Below, one piece after another: positions 9,401 through 17,335 of a stretch of 64,000 nt of DNA. Each line of letters opens with the position of its first letter. Within the stretch, counting starts at the first letter, position 1. The notes below the pieces were generated by a model that saw only the letters and a list, made by a program, of their open reading frames with translations, ran no database searches and was not told the origin of the DNA. The DNA lies in the NCBI GenBank assembly GCA_009937615.1, contig JAACFB010000009.1:19725-83724 (forward strand). The letters are read 5' to 3'. The stretch comes from Gammaproteobacteria bacterium (GTDB taxonomy: Bacteria; Pseudomonadota; Gammaproteobacteria; Steroidobacterales; Woeseiaceae). Made by a program: the position numbers and the translations under genes.

Positions 9401-9983
9401 GGATCGGTGGGTTATACGCGAGGCAATGTCGAAGCTGGCCGACCGCGATTCCGGCGGAGAAGCACGCTACACGCTCGCGATCAACCTGTCCGGGACGTCG
9501 CTTAGCGAGGATCGCTTTCTTGAAGACGTCATCCTGGAGTTCGAAAAGCAGGACCTGCCGCCGGGCGCGATCTGTTTCGAGATTACGGAGACCGCGGCGA
9601 TCTCGAACCTCTCGCGCGTCGTGCACTTCATGCAGGCGCTCAAAGCCCTGGGCTGCAAGTTCTCGCTTGACGATTTCGGCAGCGGCCTGTCTTCGTTTAC
9701 CTACCTGAAGAATCTGCCTGTCGACTTCCTCAAGATCGATGGCCATTTCATACGCAATGTAGCTTGTGACAATGTCGATGAGAGCATGGTGAAAGCGATT
9801 CGTGAAGTCGGGTCCGCCATGGGGATCGAGACGATTGCCGAGCGTGTGGAAACGAAGCAGGTGCTCGACAAGCTCGGCACGCTCGGCGTCGGCTTTGCCC
9901 AGGGCTATTACATCGCGCGGCCGACTTCTGTCCGCTCGTTCGAGCCGTGGGGCCGCAGTCGCTTCTCGGAAGTCCCCGCCTGA
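6486..9983 (+). CDS. Multi-PAS/GAF diguanylate cyclase/phosphodiesterase (GGDEF-EAL)
   Basis: This 1165-residue c-di-GMP signalling protein has no clear membrane segment. Domains in order: N-terminal helix, PAS (about 50-170), PAS (175-300), GAF (about 305-465), PAS (475-595), PAS (600-720), GGDEF (725-895), EAL (900-1160). The cyclase signature is SGDEF at 810-814, a common active variant, and an inhibitory-site motif RSTD lies five residues before it (801-804). The EAL half keeps ELL near 941-943, the Asn in AINLSG, EITE, and DDFGSG at 1062-1067, so both activities may be intact. Four PAS and one GAF sensory modules suggest integration of several cytoplasmic cues, with net activity set by ligands. 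It is probably monocistronic. A shift to phosphodiesterase dominance cannot be excluded. Confidence 0.9.
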   Translation: MQKELRDRIRQATESSAIEKPDFVALLRLIDQHYDRMEATITQSLAVSTPLEAIFDSVTEALLSVSEGGVICSANKICSHYFDLTREELIGSRIERILPDSNTCSLAEFLDPFMSRLDDTRVRVEGGRVEAQRAGGERFVAEISASELQVGASRTFVISLRDVTGQQREQSVLKESEERYRALVENAPEAIVVFDIDENRLVDANEQACELFNLSHARLLTVGPEEISPRMQADGLPSFGVRRGYVDRALNGEHPTFEWMHLNSDGDEIPCEVRFSRLPSADRRLIRATITDIAERKRNETIAFAENKILEMIAASVPYERTLRAICRGVERINSGFRAAVMELDGDSRTLRVSQAPGLPESLKSCMACVRVGSRSISCGAAVHHERDTFCEDLAAEPAWATVNAGTGEHATAAAWSFLLRGEADNVIGTLDVFVDEKRGPSTDELDKLNRVARLAGIAIKRHHDESRLRDSESRYRGLFENVVDGVYIARRSGELIAANPALVEMLGFGNAEELKEIGNTAKLYVNPVDRERVFARLEAQGYVKNFEYRLRRKDGREIVVLENARAVCDDEGNVVAHEGTITDITDRKRAETRVFEEKERAQVTLQSIGDGVITTDAEGRVDYINPMAQDLTGFDMRGALGRPITEIMTFTKEHLHAPIDNPVMRCLREGRVISLDETCVLINASGDKIPIQDSAAPIRDRVGNIIGSVIVFHDVSKESRLFRQLSYQASHDALTDLINRREFETRLFTALDKLRGDTESAHALLYLDLDQFKVVNDTFGHTAGDALLKQLADLVYAKIRSTDVMARLSGDEFGILLEGCNEARAMQVAESIRGEVEGYRFEWKDSFTSIRCSIGVVMVTSDSDDVASLMSSADVACYSAKEMGRNKVHMYQDSDASLRHEEMKWVSRITSAVEDDRFELFFQPIVGISEGSDKRNGHYELLLRMRDENGELVGPDQFIPAAERYNLMSTLDRWVIREAMSKLADRDSGGEARYTLAINLSGTSLSEDRFLEDVILEFEKQDLPPGAICFEITETAAISNLSRVVHFMQALKALGCKFSLDDFGSGLSSFTYLKNLPVDFLKIDGHFIRNVACDNVDESMVKAIREVGSAMGIETIAERVETKQVLDKLGTLGVGFAQGYYIARPTSVRSFEPWGRSRFSEVPA

Positions 9984-10024
9984 TGGGTTACACTGCCTGA
10001 CAAAGAATTCTAACCTATCGATTC

Positions 10025-10837
10025 ATGTCAGACGGCCTCGACGACAAACCCAATGAACCGCTGCTGTCCAGCCGCGAACCGTCGCCGTTTTATGTGCTTA
10101 ACGCACTCTCCGAGACGCCTGTCATGCTGGTCTGCGACCATGCGAGCTGCCGTTTTCCTGAGAGTCTTGGTGACATGGGGCTCGATCCGTTCGCAAGGCG
10201 GTGTCACCTGGCGATCGACATTGGCGCCGGTTCCCTGACCGAGAGGCTTTCCCGCAGCCTGGGCGTAACCGCCATTTTGGCGCAGTATTCGCGCCTTGTC
10301 GTCGACTGTAACCGGGAGCTCATGGATCCCGGCGCGTTCCTGGAATACGGCGACGGGATCCTCGTGCCTGGCAACCGCAATCTTCATCAGAGCGACAAGG
10401 ATCGCCGTGCCGATGCGATTTACTGGCCATACCATCACGCAATCGACCAGCAGGTCCAGCGGCTGCGGTCAGTCGGACCTCCGCCTGCGTTCATTTCGAT
10501 ACACAGCTTCACGCCTGTCCTTAACGGCGAATCTCGGCAGTGGCAAATCGGCGTGCTGTGGGACAAGGACCAGCGGCTGTCGGACATATTTATCGAGGAG
10601 TTTCGCGCTGCAGGTTTCCTGACCGGCGACAATGAACCTTATTCCGGAAAGGCGCCACAGGACTTTACGATCGATCATCATGCCGAGGAGATCGGACTGC
10701 CGCATGTTGGTATCGAGATTCGACAGGACCTGATCAACGACGTCGAGGGTGTTGAAAAGATCGCGGCGGTCATGCACAAAATAATCGAAGCGATACCTGA
10801 GCGCATTGGCCTGCGCGAGGACCGAATTCCGGCCTGA
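10025..10837 (+). CDS. N-formylglutamate amidohydrolase family protein
   Basis: This 270-residue cytoplasmic enzyme belongs to the N-formylglutamate amidohydrolase (HutG-like) family. Family hallmarks visible are VCDHASCRFPESLG near residue 36, HLAIDIGAGSLTERLS near 61, the VVDCNRE segment near 92, and SIHSFTPV near 158, a region expected to help bind the metal. The classical substrate is N-formyl-L-glutamate from histidine degradation, but no hut genes are near. The gene is followed after 38 bases by a GCS2-type carboxylate-amine ligase. The pair is more likely part of a small-peptide or amide pathway, with this enzyme cleaving an N-acyl or amide bond. That role is inferred from neighbourhood. 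Confidence 0.8.
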   Translation: MSDGLDDKPNEPLLSSREPSPFYVLNALSETPVMLVCDHASCRFPESLGDMGLDPFARRCHLAIDIGAGSLTERLSRSLGVTAILAQYSRLVVDCNRELMDPGAFLEYGDGILVPGNRNLHQSDKDRRADAIYWPYHHAIDQQVQRLRSVGPPPAFISIHSFTPVLNGESRQWQIGVLWDKDQRLSDIFIEEFRAAGFLTGDNEPYSGKAPQDFTIDHHAEEIGLPHVGIEIRQDLINDVEGVEKIAAVMHKIIEAIPERIGLREDRIPA

Positions 10838-10875
10838 ACGCGGGCCTAAGAGCGGACTGCCACCTGGGGGGCACA

Positions 10876-12012
10876 ATGAGCAATACTGAGCCGAAGTTCA
10901 CCATAGGCGTCGAAGAAGAATACCTGCTCGTCGATCGCGAGTCGCGCGGCCTAATCATTGATCCGCCGGCCAGCCTGATGAAAGAGTGCGAGGAACGCTG
11001 CGGGAGCCAGGTGACCGCGGAGTTGTTGCGATCGCAAATCGAGATCGGCACCAAGGTATGCCGGAACGTGCAGGAGGCCCGGGAGGATCTCACGCGCCTG
11101 CGCAAGATTATTATCGAGGTGGCCAACAGTCATGGCCTCGCCCCGATTGCTGCATCGACACATCCATTCAGCAGCTGGGTCGACCAAAAGCAAACGCCGA
11201 AGGATCGTTACGAAGAGCTGACGATCGAGATGCAGGCCGCAGCGCGGCGCCTGTTGATTTGCGGAATGCATGTTCATGTCGGGATCGACGATGACGAACT
11301 GCGTATCGACCTCATGAACCAGATGTCGTATTTCCTGCCGCACCTGCTGGCGCTGTCCTGTTCGTCGCCGTTCTGGGAGGGGCACAACACGGGGTTGAAA
11401 AGCTACCGGCTGACCGTGTTCGACGCATTGCCGCGGACCGGGATTCCTGAACGGTTTGCCAGCTTCGCCGAGTACCAGCGCCACGTTAAGATTCTCATCG
11501 ACGCGGGCCTTATCGAGGATTCCACCCGCATTTGGTGGGACTTGCGGCCCAGCGCCCGCTTTCCGACGCTGGAAACGCGCGTGATGGACGTTTGCACGCG
11601 ACTCGATGATACGGTCGCATTGACGGCTCTGCTCGTTTGTATCCTGCGCATGCTGTATCGGCTACGTTCCGCCAACCAGCGCTGGCGCATCTATACGCCC
11701 ATGCTGATCCGCGAGAACCGCTGGCGCGCAATGCGCTATAGCTTCGATGAAGGCCTGATCGACCTGGCGAAAGGCGAGGTAGTGCCGTTCGAGGTGCTGC
11801 TCGAGGAACTGTTCGATCTTGTCGCCGAGGATGCCGAAGCGCTCGGCTGCACCGAGGAGATTGCTTCGTTGCACAATATCCTCGCGCGTGGCACAAGCGC
11901 ACACCGGCAGTTGCAGCGTTTCGAACTCGAGCGTTCCAATGGTGCCGATGAACAGACGGCCCTTATAGCCGTCGTCGATACCCTGATCGAGGATACCCAG
12001 AACGGTCTTTAG
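10876..12012 (+). CDS. Carboxylate-amine ligase, GCS2/YbdK family
   Basis: This 378-residue cytoplasmic ATP-dependent ligase of the glutamate-cysteine ligase type 2 (YbdK) family is of normal length. The N-terminus IGVEEEYLLVD is the family signature, with acidic residues that bind metal-ATP. CGMHVHVGI near residue 135 and the WWDLRPSARFPTLETRVMD segment near 225 are also characteristic. Such enzymes join a carboxylate to an amine, as in weak gamma-glutamylcysteine synthesis, but the physiological substrate is usually unknown. The ATG at 10876 has a G-rich run (GGGGGG) six bases upstream. It is transcribed with the preceding amidohydrolase-type gene. Confidence 0.88.
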   Translation: MSNTEPKFTIGVEEEYLLVDRESRGLIIDPPASLMKECEERCGSQVTAELLRSQIEIGTKVCRNVQEAREDLTRLRKIIIEVANSHGLAPIAASTHPFSSWVDQKQTPKDRYEELTIEMQAAARRLLICGMHVHVGIDDDELRIDLMNQMSYFLPHLLALSCSSPFWEGHNTGLKSYRLTVFDALPRTGIPERFASFAEYQRHVKILIDAGLIEDSTRIWWDLRPSARFPTLETRVMDVCTRLDDTVALTALLVCILRMLYRLRSANQRWRIYTPMLIRENRWRAMRYSFDEGLIDLAKGEVVPFEVLLEELFDLVAEDAEALGCTEEIASLHNILARGTSAHRQLQRFELERSNGADEQTALIAVVDTLIEDTQNGL

Positions 12013-12164
12013 GGACTGACTGCAATTCCAGGCTCGGGGAACATCCTTGACCGAGCGTTGCCGGTGCATTTATGCCGGATAACCGGCTGCGACGCGCGCT
12101 GCCGCCGCGATCTCGCAGGAAAGGAATGACAGCCTGGCGTATCGGTCGCTGATCTCTCGACAGG
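12013..12164. other. Convergent intergenic region, possible weak terminators
   Basis: This is the 152-base gap between two convergent genes. It contains two short inverted repeats, GCTCGG...CCGAGC and GCCGGT...ACCGGC, that could form weak hairpins for bidirectional termination. Neither has a T-run, so a factor-independent terminator is not supported. No gene was seen. Confidence 0.3.
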
Positions 12165-13505
12165 TCAGGGAGCCGGCACGGTCACCAGGTCGACGGTGTT
12201 TGGGTCTACGGTATCCAGCGCAATCAGGTCCAGCACGTCACCGGCGCCGACAGTGATCCGGTTGGGGCCGGCAACAATCGTTTCCTCGCCGGAAACGGTC
12301 AAATAGATGTCGTAGCTCCCCGGTATCAGGTTCGTGAAATAGGGTTCGCTCCCCAGATCTAATCCTGGTCTGGAAGGGAACTTGTCGACGATGCCTTCGT
12401 CCGGTTCGACTATGTAGACGTCAACAGCGTTCTGGTTAGTTGAAGCGTTGAACAGGGTAAACTTGCCCGAAATGACAACGGACCGGCGATCGGGAAGATA
12501 GCTCAGACCGGCGAGCGCACCGGTTGGGCCGATGACGTAGAAATTAACGAACCTGCCCGGTAAACCCGTAGCCTCAGCTTCAAACAGGATCGAGCCGACA
12601 TTCATCTCGGCCGTATAGGTCAGAGGATTGATGCCCGTGGCCACCTCGATGTCACCGCTGACATCGCCAAACGCATGCCCGGAGAGCAGGGGTACGGTCA
12701 GTGTTTCGTCCGCATAGACGTCGACGGTGCCGAGCGCGATGGACGTATTGAAGAACCTAAGGGTTGGAGAGAATCGAGCATCCGGCAAGTTGAAGGTTGC
12801 CCCGGGCTGCAATCCGCGTGCCACGTATGGGCTTGGATCGTCTTCGTCGCCATCGAAAACCGTAAAGATCGTCGATGATTGCGATGGGCGGCTGCCGGCC
12901 AGGGAAACGAAATGAACCGTCAATGGGTCGCCGGCAGCCGTGACCGTCAGTACGTAATCGCCAGCCTCAAAGTCGGTGGCTTCGAGGATTTCGCCGAACG
13001 CCAGTGTGCCGACCAGGTTTTCAGGCGCAATCGTGGTACCCGTAGCGGCGAAATACACGTCGATATCGCCCAGCGAAGCAGCCGTATGCCCGAAGCGGGC
13101 CTCGAATACGGTTTCAGTACCACTCCACTCCCGTGTCGGCGCCTCCCAGACCGTGATCGCCGGGCTCTTGTAATTGCCGCTGATGACGAAGGTATATTCA
13201 ACGTCCTTGACCACAGTCAGCGCTTTTCTTGCGACGCGCGTCAGTTCCGTGTCGGTCGCGGCTACCTGCACGTCAAAATTGAAAACGTAATCGAGGTCGT
13301 CGAACTGGCTCGATGTCGTTGAGTTTTTGTACTCGGCCGCTCCGATCAGGCGCTCTTCGATCAGGAAGCGGAAAGCGGGTGACGACTTTATTGCGTTGAC
13401 GGCGCGAACAGTCCCCTTGCCGGTTGCGACAGGCAGTTTCGTTTCGCCGGCGCAGCCCGTAAGGGTTATGGCCAGGGCGGCCAGTACACAGAGCAATGAT
13501 CTCAT
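12165..13505 (-). CDS. DUF4397-type lipoprotein
   Basis: This 446-residue exported lipoprotein has the lipobox LTGCA near residue 18. The mature part is a tandem array of all-beta domains of about 100-110 residues resembling DUF4397, with recurring features VRAVNA, FNTSIALGTVDVYAD, FNASTNQNAVDVYIV and the closing ITVGAGDVLDLIALD. DUF4397 proteins are extracytoplasmic and of unknown function. The start chosen is ATG 13505, giving a proper signal peptide; an upstream start at 13562 would put 19 polar residues before it. The gene is convergent with the carboxylate-amine ligase gene and lies downstream of the aldehyde dehydrogenase on the same strand. Confidence 0.75.
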   Translation of the reverse strand: MRSLLCVLAALAITLTGCAGETKLPVATGKGTVRAVNAIKSSPAFRFLIEERLIGAAEYKNSTTSSQFDDLDYVFNFDVQVAATDTELTRVARKALTVVKDVEYTFVISGNYKSPAITVWEAPTREWSGTETVFEARFGHTAASLGDIDVYFAATGTTIAPENLVGTLAFGEILEATDFEAGDYVLTVTAAGDPLTVHFVSLAGSRPSQSSTIFTVFDGDEDDPSPYVARGLQPGATFNLPDARFSPTLRFFNTSIALGTVDVYADETLTVPLLSGHAFGDVSGDIEVATGINPLTYTAEMNVGSILFEAEATGLPGRFVNFYVIGPTGALAGLSYLPDRRSVVISGKFTLFNASTNQNAVDVYIVEPDEGIVDKFPSRPGLDLGSEPYFTNLIPGSYDIYLTVSGEETIVAGPNRITVGAGDVLDLIALDTVDPNTVDLVTVPAP

Positions 13506-13571
13506 TCGATTTTCCCGGTAGTCCGTCGGGTATGTGCTCTTCCGGTCACATACGCAGTTCATCGACAGTAT

Positions 13572-15005
13572 CTAGCTGCCCGCCTCGAAACCGTAGATGG
13601 ATTTGACCTCGAGATACTCGTCGATTCCGTAAGCACCCCATTCACGACCGTTACCTGACTGCTTGTAGCCGCCGAAAGGCGCCATCGAATTACCTTCTGC
13701 GCCGTTGATGTGGACCATGCCCGTCCGCAGGCGAGACGCGACTGCTCGCGCGCGGTCGAGGCTCCCTGACGAAACGTAGCCCGACAAACCGTAAGGGGTA
13801 TCATTGGCAATTCGGACAGCCTCGTCTTCATCGTCGTAAGGGATGATTGACAGCACCGGCCCGAATATTTCCTCACGCGCGATCGCCATGTCATTCGTGA
13901 CGTTTGCGAATACGGTCGGGCGGACATAGTAACCTTTACCGAGGCCCTCTGGTCTGCCGGTACCGCCGGCTGCCAGCGTTGCGCCTTCGTCGATGCCTTT
14001 CTGGATCAGCGCCTGCACTTTGTTCCACTGCACGTCAGATACCAGCGGGCCGACTTGGACACCCGCTTCGCGGGGGTTGCCAACAACGGTTGCATTTGCG
14101 ACCTTGGCCGCAAGCGCGGCCGCTTCCTCCATCCGGTCCCGGGGGACGAGCATGCGTGAGGGAGCATCGCAGGATTGTCCGGTGTTGAAGAATATTTCTT
14201 CGGCGCCGCCTTTCACCGCAGTTTCGAAGTCGGCATCGTCGAGCAGAATATTGGCCGATTTGCCACCGAGCTCCTGCGCGACGCGCTTGACCGTCGGTGC
14301 CGCATTTTGTGCGACCAATACCCCGGCGCGCGTGGATCCTGTGAACGACACCATATCGATTCCGGGATGTTCCGACAAAGCCGTACCAACGCCGGGACCG
14401 TCGCCATTGACCAGGTTGAACACCCCCGCGGGCACACCCGCCGCATCCACGATCTCGGCGAAGATTGCTGCGTCGAAAGGCGCTATCTCGCTCGGCTTCA
14501 GCACCATCGTGCAGCCGGCCGCGAGTGCAGGCGCGACTTTGCAGGCAACCTGGTTCACGGGCCAGTTCCAGGGCGTGATCATGCCGCAGACACCGATGGG
14601 TTCCCTGACGATCAACGTATCGCGATTGCGCTCCTCGAACTCATAGGCTTTGAGTGCACGAATCGTTGCTTTGATGTGTTGTGGGCCGCTCCCGGCCTGC
14701 GGGCCATTCGCGACGTCCCACGGTGCGCCCATTTCGTCCATGATGGCCTCGGCCACATCCTTGTAGCGTTTCGTGAACTCATCGAGGATGGCCTGCAGCA
14801 GGTCGATTCGCTGCTCACGCGTTGTCTTCGAGTAGCTTTCGAAGGCCCGCCTGGCCGCAGTGACGGCCTTGTCGACGTCCGCCGTCGAGCCGAGGCTGAT
14901 GCGTCCGCAGACTTCCTCCGTAGCCGGGTTGATCACGTCTAGAGTGCGCGGCTCGACCGGATCGACCCACGCCCCATCAATATAAAACTGCAGCACTTCG
15001 CGCAT
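13572..15005 (-). CDS. NAD(P)-dependent aldehyde dehydrogenase
   Basis: This cytoplasmic aldehyde dehydrogenase of 477 residues is full-length for the superfamily. Catalytic Cys279 lies in NTGQSCDAPSR, general-base Glu245 in AQELGGKSANILL, and the oxyanion Asn147 in TPWNWP; the coenzyme-loop motif FTGSTRAG is near 221. It should oxidise an aldehyde to the acid. It is divergent from a GabT-like aminotransferase, so its substrate is plausibly the semialdehyde made by that transaminase (succinate or malonate semialdehyde type). The loop after the Cys is not diagnostic of a classical GabD, so the substrate is left open. Confidence 0.92.
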   Translation of the reverse strand: MREVLQFYIDGAWVDPVEPRTLDVINPATEEVCGRISLGSTADVDKAVTAARRAFESYSKTTREQRIDLLQAILDEFTKRYKDVAEAIMDEMGAPWDVANGPQAGSGPQHIKATIRALKAYEFEERNRDTLIVREPIGVCGMITPWNWPVNQVACKVAPALAAGCTMVLKPSEIAPFDAAIFAEIVDAAGVPAGVFNLVNGDGPGVGTALSEHPGIDMVSFTGSTRAGVLVAQNAAPTVKRVAQELGGKSANILLDDADFETAVKGGAEEIFFNTGQSCDAPSRMLVPRDRMEEAAALAAKVANATVVGNPREAGVQVGPLVSDVQWNKVQALIQKGIDEGATLAAGGTGRPEGLGKGYYVRPTVFANVTNDMAIAREEIFGPVLSIIPYDDEDEAVRIANDTPYGLSGYVSSGSLDRARAVASRLRTGMVHINGAEGNSMAPFGGYKQSGNGREWGAYGIDEYLEVKSIYGFEAGS

Positions 15006-15108
15006 TAAACGTCCTCCTCAGCGAGCCGCGAATGATAGCCTAAATTCAATATTTCGGGGCGCTTTCGGTTTGTCTTCGCAATATACTACCCGCAAGGGAG
15101 GATCAGAA

Positions 15109-16407
15109 ATGACAACAAATAAAGAACTCTTGGAGACCCGCATCAACAATACGCCGCAGGGTGTCGGCACACAGACCACGGTATTTGCCGACCGCGCCAG
15201 GAACGCCGAACTCTGGGATGTCGAGGGCAACCGGTACATCGATCTTGCGGCCGGCATCGCGGTCGTCAATACCGGGCACAACCACCCCGATGTCATTGCC
15301 GCCGTGCGCAGCCAGCTCGATCGTTTCAGCCACACCTGTTTCCAGGTTGCCCCTTACGACGTCTACGTGCAGCTGGCCGAACGGCTCAATGCGGCGGCGC
15401 CGGGTCCGTCGCCAAAGAAAACAATCTTCCTCACAACTGGCGCGGAAGCCGTTGAAAATGCAGTAAAAATAGCAAGGCGCCACACGGGACGCAGCGGCGT
15501 TATCGCGTTTTCAGGGGCGTTCCATGGCCGGACGATGATGGGTATGGCGCTGACCGGCAAGGTCGTGCCTTACAAGGTCGGGTTCGGGCCGTTTCCTGCC
15601 GAAGTGTTTCACGTGCCGTTTCCGATCGAATACCACGGCGTGAGCGTCGAGGATTCGCTGGCCGCGCTCGGCACGTTGTTCAAATCGGACGTCGAGCCCG
15701 ACCGGGTTGCGGCAATGATAATTGAGCCGGTGCAGGGCGAGGGCGGGTTCTACCCGGCGCCTCTCGAATTCCTGCAAAAACTGCGCGCGATCTGTGATGA
15801 GCACGGCATCTTGCTCATCGTTGACGAGGTGCAATCGGGCTTCGGGCGGACCGGTACATTGTTCTGCTGCGAGCAGGCCGGCATTGAGCCTGACCTGATG
15901 CCGGTGGCGAAGAGCCTGGCCGGCGGTTTCCCGCTGTCCGGAGTGATCGGCAAGGCGGACATCATGGATTCCGTGCCGCCCGGAGGCCTCGGCGGTACCT
16001 ACGGCGGTTCGCCCATAGCCTGCGCGGCCGGTCTTGCCGTACTCGACGTCATAGAAAAAGAGAATCTCTGTGCAAAGGCGCGCGCCATTGGCGAGGAGAT
16101 TCGCAGCTGGGCCACGGAACTGCAGGCGGTCAACAACTGCATCGGCGATATTCGCATCACCGGGGCTATGTGTGCGATCGAACTCGTAAAGAACGGCGAA
16201 GCGGATAGTCCTGACCCTGACCTGACCAAGGCGATCGCCGCGGAAGCACTGACAGAAGGTGTGCTCTTATTGACCTGTGGGGTACGGGGTAACGTGATAC
16301 GTTTTCTGCCGCCGCTGACAATCGAACCGGAAATGCTGCAGGAGGCGCTCAATGTGGTCGGCGAGGTTATCAGCCGCTTGACTCAGGACGTTCGCAAGGC
16401 AGGTTGA
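15109..16407 (+). CDS. gabT: Class III omega-amino acid aminotransferase, GabT-like
   Basis: This is a PLP-dependent class III aminotransferase of 432 residues from the chosen start. The Schiff-base lysine is Lys268 in PVAKSLAGGFP, the pyridine-nitrogen Asp is Asp239 in IVDEVQSGFGRTG, and TTGAEAVENAVKIAR near 109 is typical of 4-aminobutyrate:2-oxoglutarate transaminases. The reaction would be GABA (or a similar omega-amino acid) plus 2-oxoglutarate to a semialdehyde plus glutamate. The ATG at 15109 has a GGGAGGA ribosome-binding site; the longer frame from 15070 was rejected. It is divergent from the aldehyde dehydrogenase and only 46 bases before livH, so it may be the first gene of the transporter operon. 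Confidence 0.88.
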   Translation: MTTNKELLETRINNTPQGVGTQTTVFADRARNAELWDVEGNRYIDLAAGIAVVNTGHNHPDVIAAVRSQLDRFSHTCFQVAPYDVYVQLAERLNAAAPGPSPKKTIFLTTGAEAVENAVKIARRHTGRSGVIAFSGAFHGRTMMGMALTGKVVPYKVGFGPFPAEVFHVPFPIEYHGVSVEDSLAALGTLFKSDVEPDRVAAMIIEPVQGEGGFYPAPLEFLQKLRAICDEHGILLIVDEVQSGFGRTGTLFCCEQAGIEPDLMPVAKSLAGGFPLSGVIGKADIMDSVPPGGLGGTYGGSPIACAAGLAVLDVIEKENLCAKARAIGEEIRSWATELQAVNNCIGDIRITGAMCAIELVKNGEADSPDPDLTKAIAAEALTEGVLLLTCGVRGNVIRFLPPLTIEPEMLQEALNVVGEVISRLTQDVRKAG

Positions 16408-16453
16408 TTGCGCCAGCGGCAGGGGAGCGCGATTAACGGTCACGGGAAATAGT

Positions 16454-17332
16454 ATGCTGCCGCTGGGTGACTTCATCCATTTGGGCATCACCGGCATAGC
16501 GCAAGGCTGCGCTTACGGGCTGATCGCGCTCGGCTTTGTCCTTATTTACAAGGCAACCGAGGTCGTCAACTTCGCTCATGGCGAGTTCATGATGCTTGGC
16601 GCCTTTGCCGTCCTCACTTTTTCTGAAGTGCTCGGATGGGGCTTCTGGCCCGCTTTCGTTCTCGGCTGCCTGTCGATCGCGGTCGTCGGCTACCTCGTCG
16701 ATGCGCATATCATGCGTCGTATCATCGGCGAATCGCAGGCGAGCATCTTTATCCTGACTGTCGCTTTCGGTTTTATCTTCCGGGCGCTTGCCGGGATGAT
16801 TTTCGGCTGGAATACGCATTCACTCGATACGCCGTTCGACGGCAAGATCGCATTTGGCAGCCTCGTCGAGGTCAACGTCGACCGCATTGCTATTATCGTT
16901 GCGACCGTGATTCTCGTCGCCGCGATCTATGCATTTTTCGGACGCACTCGCTACGGCATTGCCATGCAGGCGGCGTCGCAAAATCAGCTGGCGGCCTATT
17001 ACATGGGTATTCCGGTCAAGCGCCTGGTCTCGGCAACCTGGGCGATCGGCGCATTCATCGCCGCGGCTGCAGGCGCCTTGCTGGCCCCCGTCACGCAAAT
17101 CGATACGACGATCGGGCTGCTCGGTATCAAAGCCCTCGCCGGGGCAATCGTCGGCGGCTTCGGCTCGATTCCGGGCGCACTCCTGGGCTGCATACTGATA
17201 GGCGTGATCGAGCCGTTCGCCGATTACTACCTGCCCGGTATCAAGGGCGTGTCGGCCTACGTTGTCATGCTGGTCGTCCTGTTTGTGCGGCCCGAAGGGT
17301 TGATCGTGCAGACCTACCAGAAGAAGGTCTGA
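16454..17332 (+). CDS. livH: Branched-chain-type ABC transporter permease (LivH family)
   Basis: This inner-membrane permease of 292 residues is the normal LivH size, with about eight hydrophobic segments. Family motifs are GLIALGFVLIYKATEVVNFAHGEFMMLGA near 20-48 and GGFGSIPGALLGCILIGVIE near 233. It would pair with the LivM-type permease encoded 3 bases downstream to form the membrane channel of a HAAT-family importer for branched-chain amino acids or other carboxylates. The acyl-CoA synthetase gene in the same operon suggests the cargo may be an organic acid. A GGGA lies a few bases before the ATG. Confidence 0.88.
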   Translation: MLPLGDFIHLGITGIAQGCAYGLIALGFVLIYKATEVVNFAHGEFMMLGAFAVLTFSEVLGWGFWPAFVLGCLSIAVVGYLVDAHIMRRIIGESQASIFILTVAFGFIFRALAGMIFGWNTHSLDTPFDGKIAFGSLVEVNVDRIAIIVATVILVAAIYAFFGRTRYGIAMQAASQNQLAAYYMGIPVKRLVSATWAIGAFIAAAAGALLAPVTQIDTTIGLLGIKALAGAIVGGFGSIPGALLGCILIGVIEPFADYYLPGIKGVSAYVVMLVVLFVRPEGLIVQTYQKKV

Positions 17333-17335
17333 GCG

